From: Vibrio sp. UCD-FRSSP16_30
GTDB lineage: Bacteria > Pseudomonadota > Gammaproteobacteria > Enterobacterales > Vibrionaceae
Assembly (NCBI RefSeq): GCF_001676025.1
Contig: NZ_LZFW01000084.1
Location: forward strand, 83,197-147,196
Direction: 5' to 3'
DNA: 64,000 nt
Shown: in pieces, positions 29,082 through 39,246 of the stretch
How positions within the stretch are numbered: position 1 is the first letter of the stretch
How the letters are laid out: each line of letters begins with the position of its first letter
Notes under the pieces: generated by a model
Told to the model about the DNA's origin: nothing
The model's database searches: none
Seen by the model: only the letters and a program-made list of their open reading frames with translations
Made by a program: the position numbers and the translations under genes

Positions 29082-29165
29082 TGGTGCCGAGAGAGGGACT
29101 CGAACCCTCACACCAAAGGCACCAGCACCTCATGCTGGCGTGTCTACCAATTTCACCATCTCGGC
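29082..29165 (-). tRNA. tRNA-Leu (GAG)
   Basis: An 84-nt class II tRNA starts GCCGAGATGGTGAAATTGG and ends CTCTCTCGGCACCA with encoded CCA. The anticodon loop ATGAGGT sits on a CCAGC/GCTGG stem, giving anticodon GAG. The variable arm is short. It lies between secG and tRNA-fMet on the same strand, as leuU does next to secG in E. coli. Confidence 0.95.
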
Positions 29166-29180
29166 AATAAGTATTTAAAC

Positions 29181-29516
29181 TTATTCAGGAATTTCTTCAC
29201 CCTTTTGGGCTGGAATTTCCTTCACTACATCGTCTGCTTTTTGAATAGTTTGACCAGCTGTTGGGTCAATCCACTGAGACTCGGTTTTATGTGTAGACAT
29301 ATTACCTAGAAACAAACAAACAACGATAAAAATTAATGCAAAAACTGCAGTCATTCGGGTTAAAAAGTTACCAGAGCCGCCAGCACCAAATACTGTATTT
29401 GATGCACCTGCACCGAATGAGGCTCCCATATCTGCGCCTTTACCTTGTTGAATCAGAACCAGGCCAATTACACCAAGCGCAGCCAACAGGTAAATCACAA
29501 GTAGAGTTTCAAACAT
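29181..29516 (-). CDS. secG: Protein translocase subunit SecG
   Basis: SecG is a small inner-membrane component of the SecYEG channel. It has 111 residues with two membrane helices, at about 2-20 (LLVIYLLAALGVIGLVLIQ) and 52-72. Between them is the conserved QQGKGADMGASFGAGASNTVFGAGGSGNFLTR loop (in part). A charged tail follows. It is co-oriented with the two downstream tRNAs, and the tRNA-Leu gene begins 15 bp after the stop. Confidence 0.96.
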   Translation of the reverse strand: MFETLLVIYLLAALGVIGLVLIQQGKGADMGASFGAGASNTVFGAGGSGNFLTRMTAVFALIFIVVCLFLGNMSTHKTESQWIDPTAGQTIQKADDVVKEIPAQKGEEIPE

Positions 29517-29717
29517 CTTTCCACCTATGTTCCAAATTGTTGAGCCAGCGCGTCATAATCTTGAAAAATATGATTACAACAAAGCTAGCGCGCCCTTTAT
29601 AGGGCGGACGCAATACTAGCGAAACCTTGTCGCGGTGACAAGCAAAAATTGCTTCCACCGCCACTAAACGCTCAATTATCGAACATTGGTTTAACTAATA
29701 CTGCATTTGTATAAAAT

Positions 29718-30221
29718 TTACGCGTTACGTTTGGTGTTAACAAAGCTATCTAGGATAACCATAACCGCACCAATGCATATCGTGCTATCAGCTAAATTAA
29801 ATGCAGGCCAATGATAAGTGCCAACAAAGAAATCTAAATAATCAACAACAAAGCCATGAATCACTCGGTCAAAAACATTACCTAATGCGCCACCAATAAT
29901 CAGTGCATAAGCAATGTTATTCCACTTCTCAGCTTTAGGAAGTTTACTCATCCAAACCGTCAACATGGCACAAACTGCAATGGCGATTCCGGTAAATAAC
30001 CATCGTTGCCAACCGCTTTGATCACCAAGAAAACTAAACGCAGCACCATAGTTATGGACATACAGTAAATTAAAGAAAGGCAACACTTCAATGCGGTTAG
30101 CCCAACCGTAACCCATGCTATCCATGACCACGAGTTTTATCGCGATATCGACGATAAAGATAAGGGCCGCGAGCCATAACCAGCGCACCCCACTCTGTTT
30201 TAGCGAGTTGATGTTAGGCAA
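29718..30221 (-). CDS. lspA: Lipoprotein signal peptidase
   Basis: LspA is the inner-membrane aspartyl protease that removes signal peptides from prolipoproteins. Four membrane helices are visible. The catalytic aspartates are D118 in GNVFDR and D145 in FNLADS. I chose the TTG start at 30221 (167 residues). It follows a GGTGAGG Shine-Dalgarno inside the end of ileS and overlaps the ileS stop by 8 bp, and the product length fits other vibrio LspA proteins. An ATG at 30245 would add eight residues and is the main alternative. The ileS-lspA pair is widely conserved. Confidence 0.93.
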   Translation of the reverse strand: MPNINSLKQSGVRWLWLAALIFIVDIAIKLVVMDSMGYGWANRIEVLPFFNLLYVHNYGAAFSFLGDQSGWQRWLFTGIAIAVCAMLTVWMSKLPKAEKWNNIAYALIIGGALGNVFDRVIHGFVVDYLDFFVGTYHWPAFNLADSTICIGAVMVILDSFVNTKRNA

Positions 30222-33045
30222 ACTTACGAACCTCACCTTCACCATCAATATTTGACACACAACGACCACAGATTGTTTCATGGCCTTCAATAGTGCCAAC
30301 ATCTGCAGTGTGGTGCCAACAACGGTCACACTTCTTAAGCTCAGTCGCATCTAGTTGCACAAACAAACCTTCAATATCAGTTTGTTGAGCGGTAGTTGGC
30401 TTATCAGAAAGCGCAGCAACATCTGCACGTGAAGTTAATAGAGCAAAGCGCAGTTCATCACCTAGCAGGTTCAGTTTTGCAGCCAATGCATCGTCAGCAT
30501 AAAGCGTCACTTCAGCTTGTAGTGAGCCACCGATAAGCTTTTCTTTACGAGCTTCTTCAAGCAGTTTGTTCACTGAAGCGCGAACTTGCTGAATCTCATC
30601 CCAGAATTCGTTATTCAGTTCTTCACCTTCGGCAAGACCAAATAAGCCATCGTACCACTCACCTGTGAAGACGAATTTATCGCGTTCACCTGGCATTTGG
30701 TTCCAGATTTCATCTGCTGTGAATGACATGATAGGTGCCATCCAACGAACTAGACCTTCAACGATGTAGTAAAGCGCCGACTGACAACTACGTTGGGCAT
30801 GACTGCCTTTCTTAGCGGTGTACTGGCGATCTTTAATTACGTCTAGGTAGAAAGAGCCCATTTCAATTGAACAGAAGTGCATCAAACGCTGAGTAACCGC
30901 GTGAGTGTTATATTCTTCGTACGATTGAACGATATCTTGTTGTGCTTCTAGAGCGCGACCTACAGCCCAACGGTCTAAAGCAACCATTTCGTCTGCTGGT
31001 ACCAAATCAGTCTTAGGATCAAAGCCACTTAGGTTAGCTAAGAAGAAACGAGCCGTGTTACGGATACGACGGTACGCATCAGCACTACGTTTTAGAATCT
31101 CATCAGATACCGCAACTTCGCCGGTGTAATCTGTTGATGAAACCCAAAGACGCAAGATATCAGCACCAAGCTTGTTAGTAACATCTTTCGGTGCTACAAC
31201 GTTACCGATTGATTTAGACATTTTACGTCCGTCACCATCAACCACAAAACCATGAGTTAATACTTGCTTGTATGGCGCTTCGCCTTTCATCGCAACCGAT
31301 GAAATCAGTGAAGACTGGAACCAACCACGGTGTTGATCAGAACCTTCTAAGTAAAGGTCAGCACTTGCGCCGTGGAACTCTTCACGAGTATCAACAACAG
31401 AGTAGTGAGTCACACCTGAGTCAAACCATACATCAAGTGTATCCAATGTTTTCTCGTAGTTAGCAGCATCTGCTTCGCCAAGAAGTTCAGCGGTATCGAT
31501 ATCCCACCAAGCTTGAATGCCTTTTTGCTCAACCAGTTTTGCTACTTTTTCAATTAGTTCTTGAGTATTCGGGTGAAGCTCAGATGTCTCTTTATGGACA
31601 AATAATGTGATCGGCACGCCCCAAGTACGTTGACGAGAGATACACCATTCTGGGCGACCTTCAACCATACCTTCAATGCGGCTTTGGCCCCACTCGGGCA
31701 TCCACTGAACACCTTTAATTGCTTCTAATGAATTAGCTCGCAGACCGGCTTGGTCCATAGAGATAAACCATTGTGGCGTAGCACGGAAGATAATTGGTGT
31801 TTTATGACGCCAGCAATGTGGGTAGCTGTGTTCAAAAGCGTGATGATGTAATAGCGCGCCCTTTTCTTTAAGAACGTCTAAAACAGAATCGTTAGCTTTA
31901 AATACGTGCTGACCTGCAAACAATTCTGTATCCGGTAGATACACACCGTTAGAACCAACAGGGTTAGCAACTTCAAGATCGTATTGCTTACCTACCACGA
32001 AATCTTCTTGACCGTGACCAGGTGCAGTATGAACGATACCCGTACCTGAATCGGTTGTAACGTGATCGCCAAGAACCACAGGAACAGTGAAGTCATAGAA
32101 TGGATGTTGGAAGTTAAGAAGCTCTAAATCAGCACCTTTTGCAAAACCAAGGTTATGGAAATGTTCAATGCCAACACGATCCATCACATCTTTTGCAAGA
32201 TCAGACGCTAAGATCAAGCGTTGAGGGTTTTCACCGTCAATCTGAACTAACACATATTCAAGATCATCACGTACACATACCGCACGGTTTGCAGGTAGTG
32301 TCCAAGGTGTTGTTGTCCAGATAACAACAAATAAATCACCTTCACCAGCATGACCATCAGCTAAAGTGAATTTGCTTAATACAGCTGCTTCATCAGCCGC
32401 TTTAAATTTCACATCAATAGACGGTGACACTTTATCTTTATATTCAACTTCTGCTTCCGCCAGTGCACTTCCACAGTCAGTACACCAATGAACAGGTTTA
32501 AAGCCTTTTAGTAAGTGACCGTTATCGGCGATTTTACCTAAAGCGCGGATAATGTTCGCTTCTGTACCAAAATCCATAGTGCGGTAAGGTTTATCCCACT
32601 CGCCCATGATACCCAAGCGTTTGAAGCTCTCTTTTTGGCCTTCAACTTGACCTGCAGCGTACTTGCGGCACTCTTCACGGAATTCAGCCGCTGAGATCTT
32701 ATGACCCGGCTTACCTTTCTTCTTCTCAACCATCAGTTCGATAGGAAGACCATGGCAATCCCAACCAGGGATATACGGCGCATCGTATCCAGAAAGAGTT
32801 TTAGATTTAATAATAATGTCTTTAAGAATCTTATTTAGCGCGTGACCAATATGGATGTCACCGTTTGCGTATGGAGGGCCATCATGCAAAACAAAAGGCT
32901 TATTACCTTTTTTAGCTTCACGGATAGCACCGTAAAGATCTTCTTTATACCAACGCTTAAGCATTTCTGGTTCACGATTAGCCAGATTACCGCGCATTGG
33001 AAACCCTGTTTCTGGGAGGTTCAGGGTATCTTTATAGTCAGTCAT
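30214..33045 (-). CDS. ileS: Isoleucyl-tRNA synthetase
   Basis: This class I synthetase charges tRNA-Ile and edits valine. It is 943 residues, close to E. coli IleRS (938). The HIGH motif is at residues 65-68, and KMSKS near residue 605 in [14 protein letters not shown]1 editing domain lies between them. A C-terminal zinc site (CDRCWHH...CGRCVSN) is present. It overlaps lspA at its 3' end, and the transcript probably also carries ribF from upstream (106-bp gap). Confidence 0.98.
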   Translation of the reverse strand: MTDYKDTLNLPETGFPMRGNLANREPEMLKRWYKEDLYGAIREAKKGNKPFVLHDGPPYANGDIHIGHALNKILKDIIIKSKTLSGYDAPYIPGWDCHGLPIELMVEKKKGKPGHKISAAEFREECRKYAAGQVEGQKESFKRLGIMGEWDKPYRTMDFGTEANIIRALGKIADNGHLLKGFKPVHWCTDCGSALAEAEVEYKDKVSPSIDVKFKAADEAAVLSKFTLADGHAGEGDLFVVIWTTTPWTLPANRAVCVRDDLEYVLVQIDGENPQRLILASDLAKDVMDRVGIEHFHNLGFAKGADLELLNFQHPFYDFTVPVVLGDHVTTDSGTGIVHTAPGHGQEDFVVGKQYDLEVANPVGSNGVYLPDTELFAGQHVFKANDSVLDVLKEKGALLHHHAFEHSYPHCWRHKTPIIFRATPQWFISMDQAGLRANSLEAIKGVQWMPEWGQSRIEGMVEGRPEWCISRQRTWGVPITLFVHKETSELHPNTQELIEKVAKLVEQKGIQAWWDIDTAELLGEADAANYEKTLDTLDVWFDSGVTHYSVVDTREEFHGASADLYLEGSDQHRGWFQSSLISSVAMKGEAPYKQVLTHGFVVDGDGRKMSKSIGNVVAPKDVTNKLGADILRLWVSSTDYTGEVAVSDEILKRSADAYRRIRNTARFFLANLSGFDPKTDLVPADEMVALDRWAVGRALEAQQDIVQSYEEYNTHAVTQRLMHFCSIEMGSFYLDVIKDRQYTAKKGSHAQRSCQSALYYIVEGLVRWMAPIMSFTADEIWNQMPGERDKFVFTGEWYDGLFGLAEGEELNNEFWDEIQQVRASVNKLLEEARKEKLIGGSLQAEVTLYADDALAAKLNLLGDELRFALLTSRADVAALSDKPTTAQQTDIEGLFVQLDATELKKCDRCWHHTADVGTIEGHETICGRCVSNIDGEGEVRKFA

Positions 33046-33151
33046 CGATTCTTATTTCCGTAATATTGGGTGAAATTAGACATTTTGCTGAATGTCTACT
33101 TACTCAGCGATGAGTCCTCATAAACTGAGGTTCATGCATTTGGGTAGCGTA

Positions 33152-34081
33152 TCATCTGTGCTGCAACAACCACACCCGAGCTGTTTCAGCATCTAATTCT
33201 ATTTGAGTTTTAAGTGCATCAAAGGAAGGAAACTTCACTTCTTCACGCAACTTATGCAATAAACAGACTTCTAATTGTCTGCCATATAAATCTTTTGAAA
33301 AATCAAAAAAGTGCACTTCTAATTGTTGTCGTACACCATTCACTGTTGGCCTTTGCCCTACATTAGCAACGCCGCCAATTATTTGACCATCAATACTGGT
33401 TTCAACAACATAAACACCAGAGACCGGTGACACAGTTCGTTTTAATGGGATGTTAGCGGTTGGAAAACCAATCGTTCTACCTAGTTTTCGGCCATGCGAA
33501 ACTCGCCCACTAATACTGTAATGTCGTCCTAGCATGGATTTGGCTTGTGCTAATTCATCACAATTTAATGCTTCACGAATTGCAGTGCTGCTGACTCTTT
33601 CTGTATTTAGACAGAAACTGGTCGTGCTCACAACCTCAAATCCATACTCTTTTCCTGCTTTTTCTAGCATAGAAAAGTTGCCTGTGCGTTTATTGCCAAA
33701 TCGGAAGTCATCTCCCACAACGAGAAACTTGACTCCTAATTTATCCACCAGCAGTTCTTTAATAAACAGTTCCGGCGCAAGCTCCGCAAAACGTTTACTA
33801 AAATTCACACAAAGTAGACGCTCTAAATTCAACTTACTTAATTGCACGTATTTATCGCGCAGTCGCGTAAGTCGAGCTGGCGCCTTGCTTTGCAAGAATA
33901 GCTCTAACGGCTGCGGCTCAAAAGTCATCACCACAGCGGGAAGACCAAGTGCGTCAGCTTTTTGTTTTACCTGCTTCAAGACCGTTTGATGCCCTAGATG
34001 GACACCATCAAAGTTACCTATGGTCAAGACACATCCCTGATGCTCAGGGCGTATGTTATGGCTACCTCGGATAAGATGCAT
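33152..34081 (-). CDS. ribF: Bifunctional riboflavin kinase/FAD synthetase
   Basis: RibF makes FMN from riboflavin and then FAD. It is 309 residues. The N-terminal nucleotidyltransferase domain has TIGNFDGVHLGHQTVL near residue 22 and VGDDFRFGNKRTG. The C-terminal flavokinase domain has HGRKLGRTIGFPTANI and SGVYVV. It lies upstream of ileS-lspA on the same strand, a standard gammaproteobacterial arrangement. Confidence 0.97.
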   Translation of the reverse strand: MHLIRGSHNIRPEHQGCVLTIGNFDGVHLGHQTVLKQVKQKADALGLPAVVMTFEPQPLELFLQSKAPARLTRLRDKYVQLSKLNLERLLCVNFSKRFAELAPELFIKELLVDKLGVKFLVVGDDFRFGNKRTGNFSMLEKAGKEYGFEVVSTTSFCLNTERVSSTAIREALNCDELAQAKSMLGRHYSISGRVSHGRKLGRTIGFPTANIPLKRTVSPVSGVYVVETSIDGQIIGGVANVGQRPTVNGVRQQLEVHFFDFSKDLYGRQLEVCLLHKLREEVKFPSFDALKTQIELDAETARVWLLQHR

Positions 34082-34203
34082 GTAACGTTTAAAACCTAAC
34101 CTTCTTAGTCTACAAGGGTCTAAAATCCCTAAACTGACGAATTATATACCAAAAACTCTAATAGATGCTAGCAACGCGAAGTGCTGATTTATGTTGCTAT
34201 CAA

Positions 34204-35763
34204 TTAAGTGTTCGCTTTTAAGTGTTTAAGGCGAATACCAAGCAACAAGGCCACGATTAAATATGCACAAGCGCCTGCACCAATCATAGTGATAAGTTCC
34301 ATCACTCGATGCTTTAAAGACATCTCTACCCAAGCATCCAATGGTTTTAGTAAATATAAGATAGCCAAGACCATCGCTATACCAGCAATAGCAACTCGTG
34401 CGATATAACTTACGGTGTGCTTGGTTAAACGATACACCTGCGCTCTATGTAGCCCTCTGTAGAGCAAAGCCATATTCACAAATGCTGATAAAGCCGTCGC
34501 CATCGCTAAACCAATGTAGCCATAGTGGTAAGCAAAGATAATATTAAACACCATATTTGTTGTCATCGCTATGATGCCATAACGAACCGGTGTTTTTGTA
34601 TCTTGGCGAGAATAGTACCCTGGGGCTAATACCTTAATTAACATAAAATTAAGCAGGCCAGAAGCGTAAGCAATCAATGAATATGATGACTGCAGTACCT
34701 CATGAATACCAAATTCACCACGCATAAACAATACCATTAGCATTGGTTTTGCCAACACGATCAGGCCTAGCATTGCTGGTAAACCAAGCAACACAACCAT
34801 ACGTACGCCCCAATCCATTGTCGCGGCAAAAGCATGGCTCTGAGAATCAACATGCTTGCGAGAGAGCGCTGGTAAAATCACGGTCGCAATCGCAATACCA
34901 AATAACCCTAGAGGAAACTCAAGCAATCGGTCTGAATAATACAACCAACTGATTGAGCCTGTTTGCAAAAAACTCGCGATAAAGGTATCAAGTAATAAGT
35001 TAATTTGACTGACCGAAACACCAAATAAAGCCGGTATCATTAGCGTACGAATTCTGACAACACCAGGATCTCGCCAACCCCACTGAGGTTTAACTAAAAC
35101 CCCTTCTTTGATTAAAAAAGGAATTTGGAAGAAAAACTGAACCATACCACCTAGGAACACACCAATCGCTAAACCAATTTCAGGGTTTTCTAGACGTGGC
35201 GAGATCATCATTGCGGAGAAAATGATCATTACGTTCAAAAAGACAGGAGTAAACGAAGAAACCGCAAACTTACCTAGAGTGTTCAGTACTGAGCCAGAGA
35301 GAGCAACAAAAGTGATAAACCACAAATAAGGGAATGTGATTTTTAGCATTAAGCTGGCCATCTCAAACTTCTCAGCCGATGGGCCTCCATTTAACCAGTC
35401 AAGAAACCAACCAGTACCAAAGATTGCCGTCACTACGCCAGAACCTAACACCCCTAATACGGTCACTATGGTGACGATCACTCCTAATGTTCCGGAGACT
35501 TTGGCAATTAACTGCCTAGTTTCATCCATATCACCTTTGGAGTGGTATTCTGTGAGAACGGGAACAAACGCTTGAGAAAAAGCGCCCTCGGCAAACAGTC
35601 TCCTTAAAAAGTTAGGGATCTTATTGGCAAAGAAAAATACATCGGCACTTGCTCCCGCCCCCATAAGGTTGGCAACAACTACGTCCCGGACTAATCCCAA
35701 TACACGAGAGACTAAAGTCATGGCGCTTACAATGGCACCTGACTTGAGAAGGCCTTTACTCAC
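34204..35763 (-). CDS. murJ: Lipid II flippase MurJ
   Basis: MurJ moves lipid II across the inner membrane for peptidoglycan synthesis. It is a 519-residue MOP-superfamily protein with about 14 hydrophobic helices. The N-terminal signature SRVLGLVRDVVVANLMGAGASADVF is followed by the amphipathic NFLRRLFAEGAFSQAFVPVL segment typical of MurJ. It is divergent from rpsT, and ribF follows after 122 bp. Confidence 0.97.
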   Translation of the reverse strand: MSKGLLKSGAIVSAMTLVSRVLGLVRDVVVANLMGAGASADVFFFANKIPNFLRRLFAEGAFSQAFVPVLTEYHSKGDMDETRQLIAKVSGTLGVIVTIVTVLGVLGSGVVTAIFGTGWFLDWLNGGPSAEKFEMASLMLKITFPYLWFITFVALSGSVLNTLGKFAVSSFTPVFLNVMIIFSAMMISPRLENPEIGLAIGVFLGGMVQFFFQIPFLIKEGVLVKPQWGWRDPGVVRIRTLMIPALFGVSVSQINLLLDTFIASFLQTGSISWLYYSDRLLEFPLGLFGIAIATVILPALSRKHVDSQSHAFAATMDWGVRMVVLLGLPAMLGLIVLAKPMLMVLFMRGEFGIHEVLQSSYSLIAYASGLLNFMLIKVLAPGYYSRQDTKTPVRYGIIAMTTNMVFNIIFAYHYGYIGLAMATALSAFVNMALLYRGLHRAQVYRLTKHTVSYIARVAIAGIAMVLAILYLLKPLDAWVEMSLKHRVMELITMIGAGACAYLIVALLLGIRLKHLKANT

Positions 35764-35907
35764 TTTTATTCCTTAATAATATAATGCAACGATTCTTTAG
35801 AATGCGCTTAGCAGACACACAGCCTAGCAGAAAGAAACTCTAACATATTGATATTGTCATTTAACTCGAAGTAACTTAGGTTGAGTGTAGATCTAGTGCC
35901 AAAATGC

Positions 35908-35916
35908 TGTTAGAAT
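35908..35916 (+). promoter_or_regulatory. Possible extended -10 promoter element upstream of rpsT
   Basis: TGT-TAGAAT is a good extended -10 element about 150 bp before the rpsT start, in a 299-bp murJ-rpsT gap. No matching -35 stands out, so the assignment is tentative. A second candidate with a TTGACT -35 lies near 35990. Confidence 0.35.
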
Positions 35917-36062
35917 CCCCGCCATCTTAACCGCGTTCACCTATCTAAACAAAATTACATTGTTTTAGATGAGTTTTCGCACAAATCAATTGACTTTCGG
36001 CTACCATACAGGCATTCTCCACGGCCTTATATTGTACCGAACAAGTTTTGGGAGTTAGACCC

Positions 36063-36323
36063 TTGGCAAACAGTAAATCTGCTAAGAAGCGCGCTATCCA
36101 AGCTGAGAAACGTCGTCAGCATAATGCTAGTCGTCGTTCTATGATGCGCACTTACATGAAAAAAACTATCGCCGCTATTGAAGCTGGTGATAAAGAAGCT
36201 GCAACTGCTGAACTAGTAGCAGTTACACCGATCCTAGATCGCGCTGCAAGTAAAGGCCTTATTCATAAGAATAAAGCTGCACGTCATAAAGCACGCTTCT
36301 CTGCTGCAATCAAAGCTCTTTAA
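36063..36323 (+). CDS. rpsT: 30S ribosomal protein S20
   Basis: S20 binds 16S rRNA in the small subunit. It is 86 residues with the N-terminus (M)[20 protein letters not shown]. The start is TTG at 36063, preceded by GGGAG. The UUG start is also used in E. coli, where it takes part in feedback control. A further in-frame ATG at 36048 would add five residues unlike the family. The gene is divergent from murJ and ends at a strong terminator. Confidence 0.96.
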   Translation: MANSKSAKKRAIQAEKRRQHNASRRSMMRTYMKKTIAAIEAGDKEAATAELVAVTPILDRAASKGLIHKNKAARHKARFSAAIKAL

Positions 36324-36345
36324 TTAGAACTGCGATTCAGGTAGT

Positions 36346-36372
36346 AAAAAACCGGCTAACGCCGGTTTTTTT
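36346..36372. terminator. Bidirectional terminator between rpsT and hlyU
   Basis: The stem ACCGGC with GCCGGT (loop TAAC) is flanked by AAAAA and TTTTTTT. It ends rpsT transcription and can also end convergent hlyU transcription. Confidence 0.85.
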
Positions 36373-36424
36373 GTATCTATCGTATGAGTAAATTTATTTT
36401 CTAACTTTTACTCAGCCTAATATC

Positions 36425-36721
36425 TCACTTCTCACAATACATCTCGTGTAGCAAATGAATCATACGCTTCACCTCTAAGCTACTTAACGAATAATACACT
36501 GTCTGTGCTTCCTTACGTGTTTTCACTAGTCCATCACGTCTAAGCCACGCTAGATGCTGTGACAAAGCCGATTGACTCAAATCTAACACCTGACATAACT
36601 CGCCGACCGATAATTCCTGATCATGTAACATACATAAGATGAAAAGACGTCGTTCATTAGCCATTGCTTTCAGTAGCAAAACGGCTTGGGGAGAGTTTTT
36701 TTCCATTGCTTGTAAATTCAT
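36425..36721 (-). CDS. hlyU: HlyU, ArsR/SmtB-family transcriptional regulator
   Basis: HlyU is a winged-helix DNA-binding protein known in vibrios as an activator of haemolysin/RTX toxin genes that works by displacing H-NS. It has 98 residues, starting MNLQAMEKNSPQAVLLLKAM. The recognition helix is LSQSALSQHLAWLRRDGLV. Cysteine residues near 29 and 43 correspond to those discussed for redox sensing in HlyU. It closely resembles V. cholerae HlyU, and the rpsT-hlyU-nhaR-nptA neighbourhood agrees. No toxin gene is present in this window. Confidence 0.92.
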   Translation of the reverse strand: MNLQAMEKNSPQAVLLLKAMANERRLFILCMLHDQELSVGELCQVLDLSQSALSQHLAWLRRDGLVKTRKEAQTVYYSLSSLEVKRMIHLLHEMYCEK

Positions 36722-36740
36722 AGCGTATTAATAATCATTA

Positions 36741-36752
36741 TATTCATGAATA
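36741..36752. promoter_or_regulatory. Palindrome upstream of hlyU
   Basis: TATTCATGAATA is a perfect 12-bp palindrome 20-31 bp before the hlyU start. ArsR-family proteins often bind such AT-rich palindromes at their own promoters, so autoregulation is possible. This is inference only. Confidence 0.35.
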
Positions 36753-36802
36753 GGTCAAGCCTACCGCTGAGACCAACAAAGTTAAAGCTTTGCTTGAGTA
36801 AA

Positions 36803-37696
36803 TTAATGAAAAATCTTAGAAAAATCAGCATCACAAACGCTTTTCACTGCAGGGTGCTGAATCATTCTCTCGGCAAAAATCACATAGTACTCTTCTTTTA
36901 ACGCGTCAATTTCTGCAATACGCTTAAATTTACCCGAATCATTTTCTTCTTTATAAGGGTAACGAGTAGGCGCAACAAAAACAGTCTCAGGATGTGCCTC
37001 AGCAAATGCTTTCATTAAAGCAAAGTCATCAAACTCCCCTAAAATCGTCGGCTGATATCCTTGTCTATCACACCACTCGGTAATTTTTCTACCCATTGAA
37101 GTTCTAGAACCGGGAATTAATAGCTTATAGTTTTCTAGGTTTTGCCAAAATACTTCTTCATCAATATCGGTCGCAGAACAAAAACTCATGGCGCACTCAC
37201 CTAGCTTTTTACTGTATAAGCCTGCATTTTGTGATGAATCTATTGGGTAATCCGACAGTATCATGTCTAATTTATGCTGTGATAATTGCTCCAACAACAA
37301 TTCATGAGTTGATTCATAACACCTTAGATGAATGTTGCCATCTGATGGCACTGTGGTCGAAAGGATCTGGCTTACAAGGCTTTTTGATAAAGCATCAGCA
37401 ACCCCTACTTCAAACAGCAAATTGGCTCTTTGACTATAATTGACGATATCGAGCATCTCATAACTGAGATCGTACATTCTATCGGCGTATTTAAAAACTA
37501 ACTGTCCAAGCTCGGTGGGTTCGATACTTCTGCCATTGCGCTTAGTCAATTTACCATTAAGACGTTGTTCTAATGCTTTTATTTGTCCTGTCACGGTTTG
37601 TGGAGTCAAAAATAACGCATCAGCAGCTTTAGTTAAGGATCCTTGTTTACAGACCATCCAAAAATAATAAAGGTGATTGTAATTTAAATGCGACAT
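36803..37696 (-). CDS. nhaR: NhaR, LysR-family regulator of Na+/H+ antiport
   Basis: NhaR is a LysR-type activator that responds to Na+ and in E. coli controls nhaA. It has 297 residues. The N-terminal helix-turn-helix lies within [30 protein letters not shown], and the [11 protein letters not shown] start is characteristic of NhaR. nhaA itself is not adjacent. Instead the gene is divergent from the Na+/phosphate cotransporter gene nptA, across a 344-bp AT-rich gap that holds a Pho-box-like repeat. Confidence 0.9.
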   Translation of the reverse strand: MSHLNYNHLYYFWMVCKQGSLTKAADALFLTPQTVTGQIKALEQRLNGKLTKRNGRSIEPTELGQLVFKYADRMYDLSYEMLDIVNYSQRANLLFEVGVADALSKSLVSQILSTTVPSDGNIHLRCYESTHELLLEQLSQHKLDMILSDYPIDSSQNAGLYSKKLGECAMSFCSATDIDEEVFWQNLENYKLLIPGSRTSMGRKITEWCDRQGYQPTILGEFDDFALMKAFAEAHPETVFVAPTRYPYKEENDSGKFKRIAEIDALKEEYYVIFAERMIQHPAVKSVCDADFSKIFH

Positions 37697-37961
37697 TTTC
37701 CTTCCTTGACCGGCGTTTTGTTAATTTAAAGGTAATTTAGCGTTTACTTCGTTAATACCGAAGCAACAGTAAAGTAAGATGACATTTTTGTCACATTAAA
37801 ATTTGGACTAGATCAAGATTTTAGATATAAATTACGCAACAATGCGAATAGCTACATATTTAAAAACCAATAAAGAACATATAAAACAGCAACTTAAAAC
37901 AAAATAACAATAAAGCAAACGATTACGTGAAAACCTGAATTTAAAAGTGCTTTTTACTAGG

Positions 37962-37983
37962 CTGTAATATAACTGAAATATAA
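37962..37983 (+). promoter_or_regulatory. Predicted Pho box upstream of nptA
   Basis: CTGTAATATAA is followed immediately by CTGAAATATAA: two 11-bp direct repeats with one difference. Both fit the PhoB half-site CTGTCATAWWW, at 8 of 11 or better. A TATCTA -10-like element lies downstream at 37987. The site ends about 57 bp before the nptA ATG. The remainder of the 344-bp gap is AT-rich with no other element recognised. Confidence 0.6.
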
Positions 37984-38040
37984 CTTATCTAAACTCGCAA
38001 ACAGTTGAATAAAAGCCCATGTCGGGCGCGGAGAAAACAA

Positions 38041-39189
38041 ATGAACAACCAAGCATCTTCAGTTCCAACAATGACAGCGGGTAAATCCAGCTGGCTACGT
38101 TGGGCTAACTTGGCTTTCATGCTGTATCTACTTCTAGTATCAGTGTCTATGGTGGGCAGTGGTTTTAAAATGGCCTCTGGCGAACATGCAAAAACATTAT
38201 TTGATTTTGCATCCAATCCAGTAGCGGGCTTAATGATAGGCCTTGTAGCAACAGCTCTTATTCAATCTTCTAGTACCGTCACCTCTATTATCGTCGGTCT
38301 TGTTGCCGGTGGATTGCCAGTAGGGATTGCTATTCCTATGGTAATGGGTGCCAATATAGGTACTACAGTAACTAATACTCTAGTTAGCCTTGGTCACTTA
38401 CGCTGTAAGCAAGAATTTAAACGTGCCTTTGCTAGTGCAACCGTTCATGACTTCTTTAACTTGCTTGCTGTACTTATTTTCCTACCGTTAGAAATGATGT
38501 TTGGCATCTTTGGTAAGCTTTCTGCATGGCTAGTTGCTCCGTTAATGGGCACTGGTGACCTTAATATGGGTGGCATGAACTTTATCAAGCCTCTAACAAA
38601 ACCTCTTATAAGCATTATTCAAGACCCTCTAACGGCCTTTGGTCCGATTGTTGCGGGTGTGAGTATGATTATCCTAGGTATCGCGACAATCATCATCTCT
38701 ATTACCATCATGGGTAAATTGATGAAGAGCCTTATGGTAGGCCGAGCTCGTGAGATTTTGAAAAATGCCATTGGTCGTGGTCCTCTGCACGGCATCTTCT
38801 CAGGCTCTGTTGTCACTGTCCTTGTTCAGTCTTCATCAACAACGACAAGCTTGATGGTTCCTCTTGTAGGTTCTGGTGTTCTAAAGGTTCGTGATGTCTA
38901 CCCATTCACACTGGGAGCGAACATAGGTACTTGTATTACCGCTTTGCTTGCAGCAACGGCAGTATCCGGTGAATATGCAATATTTGCTCTACAGATTGCT
39001 TTAGTACATTTACTGTTTAACATTGCCGCTACCGCATTTATTTTTGGTATTCCATTCTTACGTGAATTACCACTAAAAGGCGCAGACTGGATTTCTACAA
39101 TGGCGATTAAGAATAAAGCTGTTGTCGCGGGATACCTGATTGCGGTCTTCGTAGTAATGCCAGGTACTATTATTGCCTTGACCACATAA
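38041..39189 (+). CDS. nptA: Na+/phosphate cotransporter (NptA type, PF02690)
   Basis: This secondary inner-membrane transporter imports phosphate with sodium. It has 382 residues from ATG 38041, which is preceded by GGAG. The two inverted-repeat halves each carry the family QSSS motif (LIQSSSTVTS near residue 79 and LVQSSSTTTS near 263), each followed by a GANIGT segment. About eight membrane helices are visible. It resembles V. cholerae NptA in sequence and context (hlyU-nhaR-nptA). The upstream Pho-box-like site suggests PhoB control. It complements the ABC-type Pst system encoded at 50-57 kb. Confidence 0.9.
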   Translation: MNNQASSVPTMTAGKSSWLRWANLAFMLYLLLVSVSMVGSGFKMASGEHAKTLFDFASNPVAGLMIGLVATALIQSSSTVTSIIVGLVAGGLPVGIAIPMVMGANIGTTVTNTLVSLGHLRCKQEFKRAFASATVHDFFNLLAVLIFLPLEMMFGIFGKLSAWLVAPLMGTGDLNMGGMNFIKPLTKPLISIIQDPLTAFGPIVAGVSMIILGIATIIISITIMGKLMKSLMVGRAREILKNAIGRGPLHGIFSGSVVTVLVQSSSTTTSLMVPLVGSGVLKVRDVYPFTLGANIGTCITALLAATAVSGEYAIFALQIALVHLLFNIAATAFIFGIPFLRELPLKGADWISTMAIKNKAVVAGYLIAVFVVMPGTIIALTT

Positions 39190-39202
39190 CTGATACCTAA
39201 AC

Positions 39203-39231
39203 AAAAAAACTGCCAATGGCAGTTTTTTTTT
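39203..39231. terminator. Bidirectional terminator between nptA and the barrel gene
   Basis: The stem ACTGCC with GGCAGT has an AAT loop, flanked by A7 and T9 runs. It serves the convergent transcripts. Confidence 0.85.
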
Positions 39232-39246
39232 GTTTAAGCATAAAGA

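Noticed and set aside
29591..29606. CGCCCT/AGGGCG hairpin between lspA and secG as a terminator
   Set aside because: The stem is only 6 bp and no T-run follows on the transcribed strand.
37840..37910. 21-codon open frame in the nhaR-nptA gap
   Set aside because: It has no Shine-Dalgarno, an AT-driven Lys/Thr/Gln composition, and lies in the promoter region.
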